Source: SZUA-378 sp036652815
Lineage (GTDB): Bacteria; Bacillota; Clostridia; Lachnospirales; Lachnospiraceae
NCBI GenBank assembly: GCA_036652815.1
Contig: JAVVVE010000007.1
Location: forward strand, 34,887-98,886
DNA: 64,000 bases
Direction: 5' to 3'
Shown here piece by piece: positions 16,880 to 25,807 of the stretch. How positions within the stretch are numbered: position 1 is the first letter of the stretch; the number at the start of each line of letters is the position of its first letter. The notes below the pieces were generated by a model. That model did no database searches, was not told the origin of the DNA, and saw nothing but the letters and a program-made list of their open reading frames with translations. A program made the position numbers and the translations under genes.

Positions 16880-19800
16880 CACCGATCAGTACCGTCTCTC
16901 CGTTCACATTCCATTCTTTGGAGAATCCATCCATCTCACCGATCAGGATGCTGTCTGCCAATAACTTAGGTGCTATCACGGCTTCATTTCGACGTACAAT
17001 ATCAGCCACCTTGTCATTATTTTGTAAGTAAACCGTGATATGATCGGTTACTTCAAAACCTGCTTCCTTACGCATCGTTTGAATTTTGCTGATTACTTCA
17101 TAGACAAATCCTTCCTCTAATAGTTCTTCTGTCAGGTTGGTATCAAGAACCACTGTTACCCCATTATTCTCTTCCGATACATACCCTTCCTTTTGGTGCA
17201 TCTCTATTAGGAGATCTTCTTGTGCAAGAGATACCGTAGTATCAGCTACCTGAAACACAAGCTGCCCTGCATCCTTCAGTTCATCCATAGCTGCATTGCC
17301 ATCTAAAGAAGCCAGCATCTTTTGAATCCCTGCTAATTGTTTGCCATATTTCGGGCCAACGGTTCGTAATTGAGGTTTGAACGTATAGGTGGTAAAGTCT
17401 CTGATATCATCGGTAAAGACCACCTGTTTCACATTTAATTCTTCTTCTATAATGTCCTGATAAAATTCCGACAAGGTATAATCTGCCTTGATAAACATCG
17501 TCCCTATCGGTTGTCTGTTCTTAATGTTGGCAGTATTTCTGCAGGCACGGCCCATCACCACAGCTTCCAGTACATCTTCCATATCTTCTTCCAGCTGTGT
17601 ATCCACCATCGTAGGATCAGCAGTCGGGAAATCACACAAATGAACGCTCTCCGGAGCAGTTCCATCGATACTGCCTACCAGATTGCGGTAAATCTCTTCT
17701 GCCATAAACGGAATCATCGGTGCCGCCACTTTAGATACGGTTACCAATGCTGTATAGAGTGTCATATAAGCGTTAATCTTATCCTGCTCCATACCTTTCG
17801 CCCAGAATCTCTCTCTGCCACGTCTTACATACCAGTTACTCATCTCATCTACAAAATCCTGCAGTGCTCTTGCAGCTTCCGGAATCTTATAATTCTCCAG
17901 ATCCTTATCCACTTCGCTAATCAAAGTATTCATCTTAGACAACAGCCACTTATCCATAACAGGAAGCCCTGTGTAATCCAAGGTATACTGTGTTGCATCA
18001 AACCCGTCTATATTGGCATACAATACAAAGAATGCATACGTATTCCATAACGTACCCATGAACTTACGCTGTCCTTCCTGTACGGCTTTACCATGAAAAC
18101 GATTCGGCAGCCACGGAGCTGAATTAACATAGAAATACCAACGGATAGCATCCGCCCCATAGGTATCCAGCGCATCAAAAGGATCTACTGCATTGCCTTT
18201 AGACTTAGACATCTTCTGTCCATTCTCATCCTGCACATGTCCCAGCACGATAACATTTTCATAAGGTGCCTTATTAAATAATAAAGTGGATTCTGCCAAC
18301 AAAGAATAGAACCACCCTCTCGTCTGATCAACTGCTTCTGAGATAAACTGAGCCGGAAATTGTTGTTCAAACAATTCTTTATTCTCAAATGGATAGTGAT
18401 GTTGTGCAAATGGCATCGCTCCCGAATCAAACCAGCAGTCAATCACTTCCGGTACTCGTTTCATTTGTTTTCCACATTTTGGGCAGGTGATGGTAATCTC
18501 ATCAATATAAGGTCTGTGCAGCTCCACCGTCTTAGCTGCTTCATTACCACTCATCTGTGCCAGTTCTTCTCTGCTTCCGATAGAATGCATATGACCGCAT
18601 TCACATTCCCATACATTGAGTGGGGTACCCCAATAGCGGTTACGTGAGATACTCCAATCCTGAATGTTCTCAAGCCAGTCCCCAAAACGACCCTTACCGA
18701 TAGATTCCGGTATCCAGTTAATGGTATTATTATTTCTGATTAAGTCGTCTTTTACCTCTGTCATCTTAATGAACCAGGACTCTCTGGCATAATAAATGAG
18801 CGGAGTATCGCATCTCCAGCAATGAGGATAACTATGTTCAAATTTAGGTGCAGAGAAAAGAAGTCCACTCGCCTCTAACGATTTCAGAACCTCGGGATCT
18901 GCCTTCTTACAGAAAAGTCCTGCAAATGGAGTTTCTTCTGTCATATTACCTTTGCTATCCACCAACTGCACAAATGGTAAATCGTAAATGCGTCCTACAT
19001 TGGCATCATCTTCACCAAATGCCGGTGCAATATGAACCACACCTGTTCCATCTGTTAATGTGACGTAGGTGTCACAAGTAACATAGTAAGCTTTCTTATG
19101 CTGTTTTTCACACAGTGCCACCGCACAGTCAAATAACGGTTCATATTCTTTATATTCCAGATCTCTTCCGGTATATGTCTCTAACACCTGATAAGGTGCT
19201 GTAGGCTGTTCTCCGCCTAAGACTGTCTCTGCCAATGCTTCTGCCAGATAATACGTATATCCATCTGCCGTCTTTACCTTCACATAGGTCTCATCCGGAT
19301 TCACACACAGTGCCACATTGGAAGGCAGCGTCCATGGGGTTGTGGTCCATGCCAAAATATATGCATCCTCTCCCTTTACCTTGAATCGTGCAACTGCAGA
19401 ACGTTCTTTAATGTCTTTATAGCCTTGTGCCACTTCATGACTGGATAACGGCGTTCCGCAACGTGGACAATAAGGTACGATTTTAAATCCCTTATATAGT
19501 AGATTCTTGTTCCAGATCTCTTTCAGTGCCCACCATTCTGATTCGATATAATCATCATGATAGGTAACATAGGGGTGATCCATATCAGCCCAAAATCCAA
19601 CGGTATTGGAAAAATCTTCCCACATACCTTTATATTTCCATACACTTTCTTTGCATTTTGTAATAAAAGGATCCAGACCATATTCTTCAATCTGCTCCTT
19701 GCCATCCAAACCAAGTAGCTTTTCCACTTCCAATTCTACCGGTAGTCCATGGGTATCCCACCCTGCTTTTCTCGGAACCATATAACCCTTCATCGTCCTA

Positions 19801-20012
19801 TATCTCGGGATCATATCTTTAATTACACGTGTTAAAACGTGTCCAATATGCGGTTTCCCATTGGCGGTCGGAGGTCCATCATAGAAGGTATAGGTCTCCC
19901 CCTGCTTACGATTATCCATACTTTTCTCGAAGATGTGATTCTCTCTCCAGAATACTTCTGTTTCTTTCTCTCTGTCTACAAAATTTAGATTGGTGTCTAC
20001 TTTCTCATACAT
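16869..20012 (-). CDS. ileS: Isoleucyl-tRNA synthetase
   Basis: Charges tRNA-Ile. The 1047-residue class I synthetase has HIGH at residues 55-58, KMSKS at 600-604, the CP1 editing domain between them (TTPWTLPSN) and two CxxC pairs, one in the insertion (CPRCG) and one before the active-site core (CPKCGKQMKRVPEVIDCW). Length and architecture (N-terminus NLNFVDREKETEVFW and C-terminal anticodon region without the usual C-terminal zinc ribbon) resemble the type 2, eukaryote-like IleS group, members of which are often mupirocin tolerant; that is inference. GGAGG lies ten bases before the ATG. Expression is probably controlled by the T-box-type leader just upstream. Confidence 0.95.
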   Translation of the reverse strand: MYEKVDTNLNFVDREKETEVFWRENHIFEKSMDNRKQGETYTFYDGPPTANGKPHIGHVLTRVIKDMIPRYRTMKGYMVPRKAGWDTHGLPVELEVEKLLGLDGKEQIEEYGLDPFITKCKESVWKYKGMWEDFSNTVGFWADMDHPYVTYHDDYIESEWWALKEIWNKNLLYKGFKIVPYCPRCGTPLSSHEVAQGYKDIKERSAVARFKVKGEDAYILAWTTTPWTLPSNVALCVNPDETYVKVKTADGYTYYLAEALAETVLGGEQPTAPYQVLETYTGRDLEYKEYEPLFDCAVALCEKQHKKAYYVTCDTYVTLTDGTGVVHIAPAFGEDDANVGRIYDLPFVQLVDSKGNMTEETPFAGLFCKKADPEVLKSLEASGLLFSAPKFEHSYPHCWRCDTPLIYYARESWFIKMTEVKDDLIRNNNTINWIPESIGKGRFGDWLENIQDWSISRNRYWGTPLNVWECECGHMHSIGSREELAQMSGNEAAKTVELHRPYIDEITITCPKCGKQMKRVPEVIDCWFDSGAMPFAQHHYPFENKELFEQQFPAQFISEAVDQTRGWFYSLLAESTLLFNKAPYENVIVLGHVQDENGQKMSKSKGNAVDPFDALDTYGADAIRWYFYVNSAPWLPNRFHGKAVQEGQRKFMGTLWNTYAFFVLYANIDGFDATQYTLDYTGLPVMDKWLLSKMNTLISEVDKDLENYKIPEAARALQDFVDEMSNWYVRRGRERFWAKGMEQDKINAYMTLYTALVTVSKVAAPMIPFMAEEIYRNLVGSIDGTAPESVHLCDFPTADPTMVDTQLEEDMEDVLEAVVMGRACRNTANIKNRQPIGTMFIKADYTLSEFYQDIIEEELNVKQVVFTDDIRDFTTYTFKPQLRTVGPKYGKQLAGIQKMLASLDGNAAMDELKDAGQLVFQVADTTVSLAQEDLLIEMHQKEGYVSEENNGVTVVLDTNLTEELLEEGFVYEVISKIQTMRKEAGFEVTDHITVYLQNNDKVADIVRRNEAVIAPKLLADSILIGEMDGFSKEWNVNGETVLIGVAK

Positions 20013-20029
20013 GCTTTTTCATCCTCCAT

Positions 20030-20086
20030 AAAAAAAAGCCCTGTCCTTATGTAAAAGGACAAGACAATAATCTCGCAATACCACCT
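20030..20086 (-). promoter_or_regulatory. T-box-type leader and intrinsic terminator of ileS
   Basis: The minus strand carries a T-box sequence AGGTGGTATTGCG (20074-20086), then an attenuator hairpin GTCCTT-TTACAT-AAGGAC (20043-20060), then AGGGC and eight T (20030-20037), ending just before the ileS ribosome site. The UGGU bulge would pair with a tRNA ending ACCA, as expected for tRNA-Ile with discriminator A. The AGG can pair with CCU of the terminator 5' arm, giving the usual exclusive choice. Odd feature: the likely transcription start is only ~50 bases upstream, leaving no room for a canonical Stem I with specifier loop. Confidence 0.75.
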
Positions 20087-20141
20087 ATTACAACATGCTG
20101 TGCCTTTGTATCTATATTTATCTAAAATTCAGAATACTTTC

Positions 20142-20171
20142 ATTATAGAGTGTGTTTTCGCTGTTTGTCAA
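20142..20171 (-). promoter_or_regulatory. Promoter of ileS
   Basis: Minus strand TTGACA (20166-20171), 18-base spacer, TATAAT (20142-20147): both hexamers perfect. Expected start near 20135, giving a ~120-base leader. The ileS to transporter gap holds this promoter, the T-box leader, the divergent promoter below, and no gene; CAGCGAAAA occurs twice upstream of the -10. Confidence 0.75.
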
Positions 20172-20241
20172 GATTTTTTCCATGATTTTCGCTGTTTTTC
20201 ACCGTACTATAAACTTTTACTTATAAATTACTCATTTTGGA

Positions 20242-20270
20242 TTGATTTCTTTTGGCATGTACCGTATTAT
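20242..20270 (+). promoter_or_regulatory. Promoter of the MFS transporter-pncB unit
   Basis: TTGATT (20242-20247), 17-base spacer, TATTAT (20265-20270). A similar -10-like stretch, ACCGTACTATAA, occurs about 60 bases upstream and may be a second weaker start. Confidence 0.5.
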
Positions 20271-20326
20271 AAGCCTAGCAGATATCTAATCAAGATAGGA
20301 TTTTTCTGATTGAAAAAAGGAGCCGT

Positions 20327-21586
20327 ATGAAAAGCACACACTTAACGAAAGTAGAGAAAAGCTGGATTATGTATGATGTTGCAAACTCAGCCTTTGGCAT
20401 GATCATTACCGCAACCATACCGATTTATTTTAGAAGTTTGACTGCGGCGGCCGGTATCGCCGAGCATCACGCTTCCTCCTTGTGGGGTGCTTCCACCTCC
20501 ATTGCAATTCTGCTATTAGCTCTATTAGCCCCCATCCTAAGTGGGTTTGCCGATTATCGCGATATGAAGAAAAAGATCTTTGCCTGTTTCTTTGCTCTGG
20601 CGATTGGTGGTGCGGTTGCTTTTACGATTGCCCCCAACTGGCTTACTTTCTTAGTCTTCTTTATCGTTGCCCGATTAGGTTACAGTGCCTGCAGCATCTT
20701 CTATGATGCTATGCTGATTGATGTAACCACCGATGAACGCATGGATACCGTCTCTACTTCCGGCTATGCCTGGGGATACATCGGCAGCTGCATTCCTTTT
20801 ATCTTAGGCATCCTTCTGATTTTAACAACTCCATTTGGTCTGGATACCATCACTGCCACCCGCCTTTCCTTTGTGATTACGATTGTCTGGTGGATCGTCA
20901 TGTCTCTTCCTCTCTTTAAGAATGTAAAACAACAGTATTACTTAGAGCCCCGTAAAGATATGATCCGACATAATTTTCGCCGCCTCGGCTTAACTTTCCT
21001 TAAAATAAAACGTGATAAAAAATTACTCTATTTTATGCTTGGGTATTTCTTCTATATAGACGGTGTCTACACGATTATCAGTATGGCAACCACCTATGGC
21101 AGTGAAGTAGGTATTAACAGTACTTCTATGGTATTGGCACTGCTCTTGACACAATTTGTTGCATTTCCTTGTTCTATTCTAACCGGTAGACTTGCCAAAC
21201 GTTTTGGGTGCATCCGACTCATTAAAGTCTTTATCTGCATGTATGGCTGCATCTGTATCTTTGGTTATGGTCTGGACACCGCGTTGGAATTTTGGATTCT
21301 GGCTGTATCCGTTGGTATGTGTCAGGGTGGCATCCAAGCCCTTTCGCGTTCTCAATTTGGCAGGCTCGTTCCTAAAAAAGAATCCAGTGAATACTTTGGA
21401 TTCTTTGATATCTTTGGTAAATTTGCAGACTTTTTTGGTCCGCTTATTTTAGCAGTTTGTGCCTTTTTTCTCCATAGTTCCAAATATGGTGTATTAGCTC
21501 TTATCGTCTTATTTATAATTGGATATATCTTTATTTGTAAATCAGAGAAATCAGACACACATTTTATCGATAGAGAGGAAGCATGA
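20327..21586 (+). CDS. MFS transporter, UMF1/Atg22-like
   Basis: A 419-residue integral membrane protein with about 12 predicted membrane segments. N-terminal EKSWIMYDVANSAFGMIITATIPIYF and the loop ALSRSQFGRLVPKKESSEYFGFFDIFGKFADFFGP are typical of the UMF1 (Atg22-like) branch of the major facilitator superfamily. Substrate is not known for bacterial members. AGGAG precedes the ATG. It ends one base before the pncB start, so the two are co-transcribed; import or export of a pyridine or related compound is possible, but only the location suggests it. Confidence 0.88.
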   Translation: MKSTHLTKVEKSWIMYDVANSAFGMIITATIPIYFRSLTAAAGIAEHHASSLWGASTSIAILLLALLAPILSGFADYRDMKKKIFACFFALAIGGAVAFTIAPNWLTFLVFFIVARLGYSACSIFYDAMLIDVTTDERMDTVSTSGYAWGYIGSCIPFILGILLILTTPFGLDTITATRLSFVITIVWWIVMSLPLFKNVKQQYYLEPRKDMIRHNFRRLGLTFLKIKRDKKLLYFMLGYFFYIDGVYTIISMATTYGSEVGINSTSMVLALLLTQFVAFPCSILTGRLAKRFGCIRLIKVFICMYGCICIFGYGLDTALEFWILAVSVGMCQGGIQALSRSQFGRLVPKKESSEYFGFFDIFGKFADFFGPLILAVCAFFLHSSKYGVLALIVLFIIGYIFICKSEKSDTHFIDREEA

Positions 21587-21587
21587 A

Positions 21588-23054
21588 ATGGACAGACAAA
21601 ATTTAACTTTATTAACAGATCTTTACGAATTAACCATGATGCAGGGATATTACAAGAACAAATCCCTCAATGACACCGTGATCTTTGATGTCTTTTATCG
21701 CACCAATCCACTGGAAAGCGGGTATGCCATTACAGCAGGACTGGAACAAGTGATCCAATATGTCAAAGAGTTGCATTTTTATCCGGAGGATATCTCCTAC
21801 CTGGCGAGTCTTGGTATCTTTGATCGGGATTTTTTGGATTATCTCAAAGACTTTAAGTTCTCAGGCAGTATCTATGCGATTCCGGAAGGAACCATTATTT
21901 TCCCGAGAGAGCCACTGGTCAAAGTCATTGCTCCTATTATGGAAGCACAATTATTAGAGACTGCGATTTTAAATATCATCAATCATCAGGCTCTTATCGC
22001 TACCAAAACATCACGCATCTGTTATGCAGCACGCGGTGACGGTATCATGGAATTCGGTTTGCGCCGTGCACAAGGTCCGGATGCAGGGACTTATGGTGCG
22101 AGAGCCGCTATGATCGCCGGCTGCATCGGCACATCCAATGTGTTATGTGGACAATTGTTCGATGTCCCTGTCAAAGGAACCCACGCACATAGTTGGATCA
22201 TGAGTTTTCCTGATGAATATACCGCTTTTAAAAAATATGCAGACCTATATCCATCTGCCTGCTTATTATTAGTCGATACCTATGATTCTCTCAAGTCCGG
22301 TGTCCCTAATGCGATCAGGGTCTTTACCGAGATGCGGGAAGCCGGTGTTCCGCTAACCTATTATGGTATCCGTTTGGACAGTGGTGATTTAGCATATCTC
22401 TCCAAACAGGCACGGAAAATGTTAGATCATGCAGGATTTCCGGATGCTGTCATCTCTGCCTCCAATGATTTAGATGAATACCTAATCGATAGCCTAAAGG
22501 TACAAGGTGCCAAGATTACTTCCTGGGGTGTCGGCACCAGCCTGATTACTTCCAAGGACTGGTCCGCTTTTGGTGGCGTCTATAAACTAGCGGCTGTCAT
22601 GAATAAAGACGGTGTTTTCATTCCAAAGATCAAACTATCCGAGAACACAGAGAAGATTACCAATCCCGGTAATAAAAAGATTTATCGTATCTATGAAAAA
22701 GATTCTCATAAGATCAAAGCCGACCTCATCTGCTTAGAAGAAGAACACTTTGATGAAAATGAACCCTTAATGCTGTTTGATCCCGCAGAGCCTTGGAAAA
22801 AAACCAAATTAAATGCAGGGACTTATACCTTACGGGAAATTATGATTCCGGTATTTATAGATGGTGATTGTGTCTATGAATCCCCTAAAGTAATGGAAAT
22901 ACGTGATTATTGCCAGAGCGAGCTGAATACTCTGTGGGATGAGACAAGACGTCTTATCAATCCACATAATATCTATGTGGATTTGTCTAAGAAGTTATAT
23001 GATATTAAGAGCGAGCTATTAGATAGGTTAGGACAGGAACAGGCTGAGCTGTAA
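21588..23054 (+). CDS. pncB: Nicotinate phosphoribosyltransferase
   Basis: Makes nicotinate mononucleotide from nicotinate and PRPP in NAD salvage. The 488-residue protein starts MDRQNLTLLTDLYELTMMQGYY; GAGG lies nine bases before this ATG, while an upstream in-frame ATG lies inside the transporter gene. Motifs: TNPLESGYAITAGLEQ, FGLRRAQGPDAGTYGARAA, the GTHAHSW segment that holds the phospho-accepting histidine, and RLDSGDLAYLS. Length fits the Gram-positive clade. PRPP would come from the prs gene found elsewhere in this window. Confidence 0.95.
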   Translation: MDRQNLTLLTDLYELTMMQGYYKNKSLNDTVIFDVFYRTNPLESGYAITAGLEQVIQYVKELHFYPEDISYLASLGIFDRDFLDYLKDFKFSGSIYAIPEGTIIFPREPLVKVIAPIMEAQLLETAILNIINHQALIATKTSRICYAARGDGIMEFGLRRAQGPDAGTYGARAAMIAGCIGTSNVLCGQLFDVPVKGTHAHSWIMSFPDEYTAFKKYADLYPSACLLLVDTYDSLKSGVPNAIRVFTEMREAGVPLTYYGIRLDSGDLAYLSKQARKMLDHAGFPDAVISASNDLDEYLIDSLKVQGAKITSWGVGTSLITSKDWSAFGGVYKLAAVMNKDGVFIPKIKLSENTEKITNPGNKKIYRIYEKDSHKIKADLICLEEEHFDENEPLMLFDPAEPWKKTKLNAGTYTLREIMIPVFIDGDCVYESPKVMEIRDYCQSELNTLWDETRRLINPHNIYVDLSKKLYDIKSELLDRLGQEQAEL

Positions 23055-23062
23055 TCAAGATC

Positions 23063-24589
23063 CTATTTTAAGATTATGAGGTGGGTATTCTCCCGCCTCA
23101 TGATCTCAAATTGTTTGATGATCGTATAGCCTTTCGCCGGTGCGAGTTCTTTTACCAACTCTTTGTTATGTGTATACATGATAATCGTACCATCTTTTTG
23201 CAAGTGCGTTTTAGCTCGATCAAAAAAATGGATATAAAGCTCGTGAATCTCCTCTTCTGTCTTATGCCCCATAGCAAACGGCATATTAGTAAATATCTCA
23301 TCAAATAAATACTCATGTGTAAAATCAAAAAAATCTTTATGGACAAAATGAATAATCTGTCCTGCTGCCTCTGTATTTAGCTTTGCTTTGGTAATGGCCT
23401 CTTCTAAAACATCAATGCCATAGGCTGTATTTCCCTTCACCACTTTCTGACGCTCTATCAGCATCGTCCCCACCCCGCAAAATGGATCCAGTACTTGTGC
23501 ATCTTCTTTCATATAACTCTTGGCGAGTTCCACTAACAACGCTGCATTGACCGGCTTAATACTGGCGGAGATGGATGCTTGTCTGTAGGTAAAGCGTTCA
23601 TCCGGTATGGTATATAGCTTAAGCAGTACATTATATGTATCTTGATCCTGAAGCTTATTTTCAATCAGCCGAATCTCGATTTCATAATTAGAAGGACTGT
23701 TAATCAGTTGTCGATGGGTTAATCTCTCAATATCTGCTGTCAATTTCTTTACAAAGATACTTTTCTTATCCAATGCCTGTTTACTCTTCACTTCTACACG
23801 GAAATAAAAAGGAAAGGTTCCATCATGTCTGGATTGCAAAAAAGAAAGCAACGTTGAATGTACAATCGTCTGTGCAGCACGTCCGGCGTCCAGTTCACAA
23901 GAGTACATCCCCGGCACAGCAAATAGTAATTCCTGATAGGTACGAATAGGTAACAGTTTCTCTATCTGATTCGTCTGTACCTTAATACCGGCATTAAAAA
24001 GTTGTGTCTTAGCTCCCTGAATCTGTTTTTCCGTCGCTTCACTCTGTAAGCGATTCGTTAGCAGGATTACCTCTGCCGGTAACCGATACCCTGTAAAACG
24101 ATGTTTTTTCAGTCCTTCCATCGTCACGATCAATTCCGATAAAATACGCATCTCTTCCGTAGCATGTTTCTTATTATCCTCTGTAATCTCCGTCGTTAAC
24201 AGTTGCTGCTGTCTGTCTTTTAGCCTTGACAGGTAATCTCTATAATCAAATGCTTTGATTGCACTTAGATAAGCACTTTTAATAAACATTTGAGGTTCTT
24301 TTTCATACGCGGAAAAGATAGGTTCCAGAAATTGTTCCATGCCCATATCACCCATGACCAAGACTGCATTCTTTCTTGTTTTTGCATCTTCTGCGTGAAG
24401 CAGTGCCAATAATAGGGGTTCTTTTCCTGCTATCAAAGAAGCGAATTGAGCAGTCTGCACACTGCCTTTGATCTCCTGACGCAGTTTACTTAGATTCTGC
24501 CTTAATGCAATCGCATCTTCCGCAGTAAGCTCTGTTAGGTTCGTTATCTGTGTCTCTATCTCTTGCCATAATTCGGCTATCGTGTCCAT
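23063..24589 (-). CDS. UPF0020/THUMP-type RNA methyltransferase with extra N-terminal helical domain
   Basis: A 508-residue protein. The C-terminal third is a Rossmann methyltransferase: SAM motif DPFCGVGTMLIE (about 367-378) and a catalytic-loop variant NMPFAMGH (about 435), as in tRNA or rRNA guanine-N2 methylases (TrmN, RlmL-like). The middle part (about 170-340) resembles a THUMP-like RNA-binding region (PGMYSCELDAGRAAQTI, FYFRVEVKS). The first ~165 residues are helical with HEAT-like spacing (LLALLHAEDAKTRKNAVLVMGDMG). The RNA target cannot be named. It faces pncB tail to tail and is followed upstream by the aldolase gene 32 bases away. Confidence 0.8.
   Translation of the reverse strand: MDTIAELWQEIETQITNLTELTAEDAIALRQNLSKLRQEIKGSVQTAQFASLIAGKEPLLLALLHAEDAKTRKNAVLVMGDMGMEQFLEPIFSAYEKEPQMFIKSAYLSAIKAFDYRDYLSRLKDRQQQLLTTEITEDNKKHATEEMRILSELIVTMEGLKKHRFTGYRLPAEVILLTNRLQSEATEKQIQGAKTQLFNAGIKVQTNQIEKLLPIRTYQELLFAVPGMYSCELDAGRAAQTIVHSTLLSFLQSRHDGTFPFYFRVEVKSKQALDKKSIFVKKLTADIERLTHRQLINSPSNYEIEIRLIENKLQDQDTYNVLLKLYTIPDERFTYRQASISASIKPVNAALLVELAKSYMKEDAQVLDPFCGVGTMLIERQKVVKGNTAYGIDVLEEAITKAKLNTEAAGQIIHFVHKDFFDFTHEYLFDEIFTNMPFAMGHKTEEEIHELYIHFFDRAKTHLQKDGTIIMYTHNKELVKELAPAKGYTIIKQFEIMRRENTHLIILK
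23072..23105. terminator. Possible hairpin terminator between convergent pncB and methyltransferase
   Basis: GATTATGAGGTGGG pairs with CCCGCCTCATGATC (two G-U pairs on one strand) around a six-base loop. It lies inside the last codons of the opposing methyltransferase and has no T run, so it may slow polymerase or be a coding coincidence. Confidence 0.3.
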
Positions 24590-24621
24590 ATTCGTTCCTC
24601 ATATTTTCCTTACTTCTTCAA

Positions 24622-25662
24622 TTAGTAATTAGCATCTACCAGCATTTTCTTAAAATCATCGATAAAGTGCAAAACATCTTCCTGTTTCATGGCCCATGAA
24701 GTGCAAAGTCTGATACAGGTGTGTCGTTCATCCGGTCTGTTCCACACCGAAGTGATATAATGCTGATCCAACAGGCTAACCAGTTCATTAGGAAGGATGG
24801 GAAATAGCTGATTGGTTGGGGAATCTGAAGCGCAGGAAAATCCCGCCTCCATAAATGCCTGCCTTAATAAATCAGCAAGATGATTGCTGTGACGTCCCAG
24901 TTGTAAATATAAATCATCTCTGAATAATTCTTCAAACTGCATCCCCAATAGCCAGCCTTTTGCCATAATCGCACCATGCTGTTTCATATTAAAGCGCATA
25001 TCCTGCATCAATGCCTGATTCACAATAACCAGTGCCTCTCCAAACAATGCCCCTACTTTGGTTCCTCCTATATAGAATGCATCTGTTAAGTGAGGCAAAT
25101 CAGCCAGTGTCAGATGTGTGGATTCTACCGCCAGTGCCATCGATAATCTCGCACCATCCAGATAAAATAATAGGTGACGCTCTTGACAATATTGGTGTAA
25201 CACTTCTAATTCTTGTTTGCTATACACCGTGCCGATCTCTGTTGGATTAGATACATAGACCATGGCAGGCATCACCCAATGTTCATCTTCATGTTTGTCC
25301 AAGATAGGTTGGATCAATGCACAGGTCAATTTGCCATCTGTCGTCGGAATCGCCAATACTTTATGTCCTGTTGCTTCAATGGCACCGGTTTCATGGATAT
25401 TAATATGTGCTGTGTCTGCTGCAATCACTGCCTGATACGGACGTAACACATGGGAGATCATCGTCAGGTTCGTAATCGTTCCACCCGGTAAGAAATGGAT
25501 CTCCACCGCCTCATTGCGTATCTGTTTTTTTATGTATTGCATCGCACGCTCACAATGCACATCCAAGCCATATCCGTTATTCTGTTCCATCCCGACCTTG
25601 CACAAAGCCTCTAAGATGCGAGGATGTGCCGTTTCGCTATAATCATTGTTAAAACTATACAT
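24622..25662 (-). CDS. ltaE: Threonine aldolase-family PLP enzyme
   Basis: A 346-residue fold-type I PLP enzyme of the beta-eliminating lyase/threonine aldolase family, which cleaves L-threonine or allo-threonine to glycine and acetaldehyde. FLPGGTITNLTMISHVLRP (cofactor phosphate), YLDGARLSMAL (Asp of the PLP ring contact) and the Schiff-base lysine in GGTKVGALFGEALV are present. Substrate specificity is not readable from sequence. AGAGGAAG precedes the ATG, and a four-copy hexamer repeat lies in the leader. Probably co-transcribed with the methyltransferase downstream. Confidence 0.85.
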   Translation of the reverse strand: MYSFNNDYSETAHPRILEALCKVGMEQNNGYGLDVHCERAMQYIKKQIRNEAVEIHFLPGGTITNLTMISHVLRPYQAVIAADTAHINIHETGAIEATGHKVLAIPTTDGKLTCALIQPILDKHEDEHWVMPAMVYVSNPTEIGTVYSKQELEVLHQYCQERHLLFYLDGARLSMALAVESTHLTLADLPHLTDAFYIGGTKVGALFGEALVIVNQALMQDMRFNMKQHGAIMAKGWLLGMQFEELFRDDLYLQLGRHSNHLADLLRQAFMEAGFSCASDSPTNQLFPILPNELVSLLDQHYITSVWNRPDERHTCIRLCTSWAMKQEDVLHFIDDFKKMLVDANY

Positions 25663-25682
25663 GCTTCTTCCTCTTTTCTATT

Positions 25683-25706
25683 TGTATCTGTATCTGTATC
25701 TGTATT
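25683..25706. repeat. Tandem TGTATC hexamer repeat in the aldolase 5' leader
   Basis: Three exact TGTATC copies and a fourth, TGTATT, in line, about 20-45 bases before the aldolase start (read GATACA on the coding strand). A minus-strand TATAAT (about 25725) lies just upstream, so the repeat would be in the 5' UTR. A change in copy number would alter leader length, not frame. Confidence 0.8.
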
Positions 25707-25755
25707 CTCAAGCTAACTCTATTTATTATACAGCACATATGCCAAATAGTATATT

Positions 25756-25803
25756 AAAAAAAGACCGGATATGCTTTGATTTCGTTGTGCATCCGGTCTT
25801 TTA
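25756..25803. terminator. Bidirectional terminator after spoVT
   Basis: AAGACCGGAT pairs with ATCCGGTCTT around a 20-base loop, with A-rich and T-rich flanks on both sides, so it can act in either direction. It separates spoVT from the aldolase unit. Confidence 0.8.
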
Positions 25804-25807
25804 CATT

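Noticed and set aside
17511..18050. A 179-codon plus-strand reading frame inside ileS
   Set aside because: It is antisense to a well-conserved synthetase, has no ribosome site and its product is Cys/His/Ser-rich shadow sequence.
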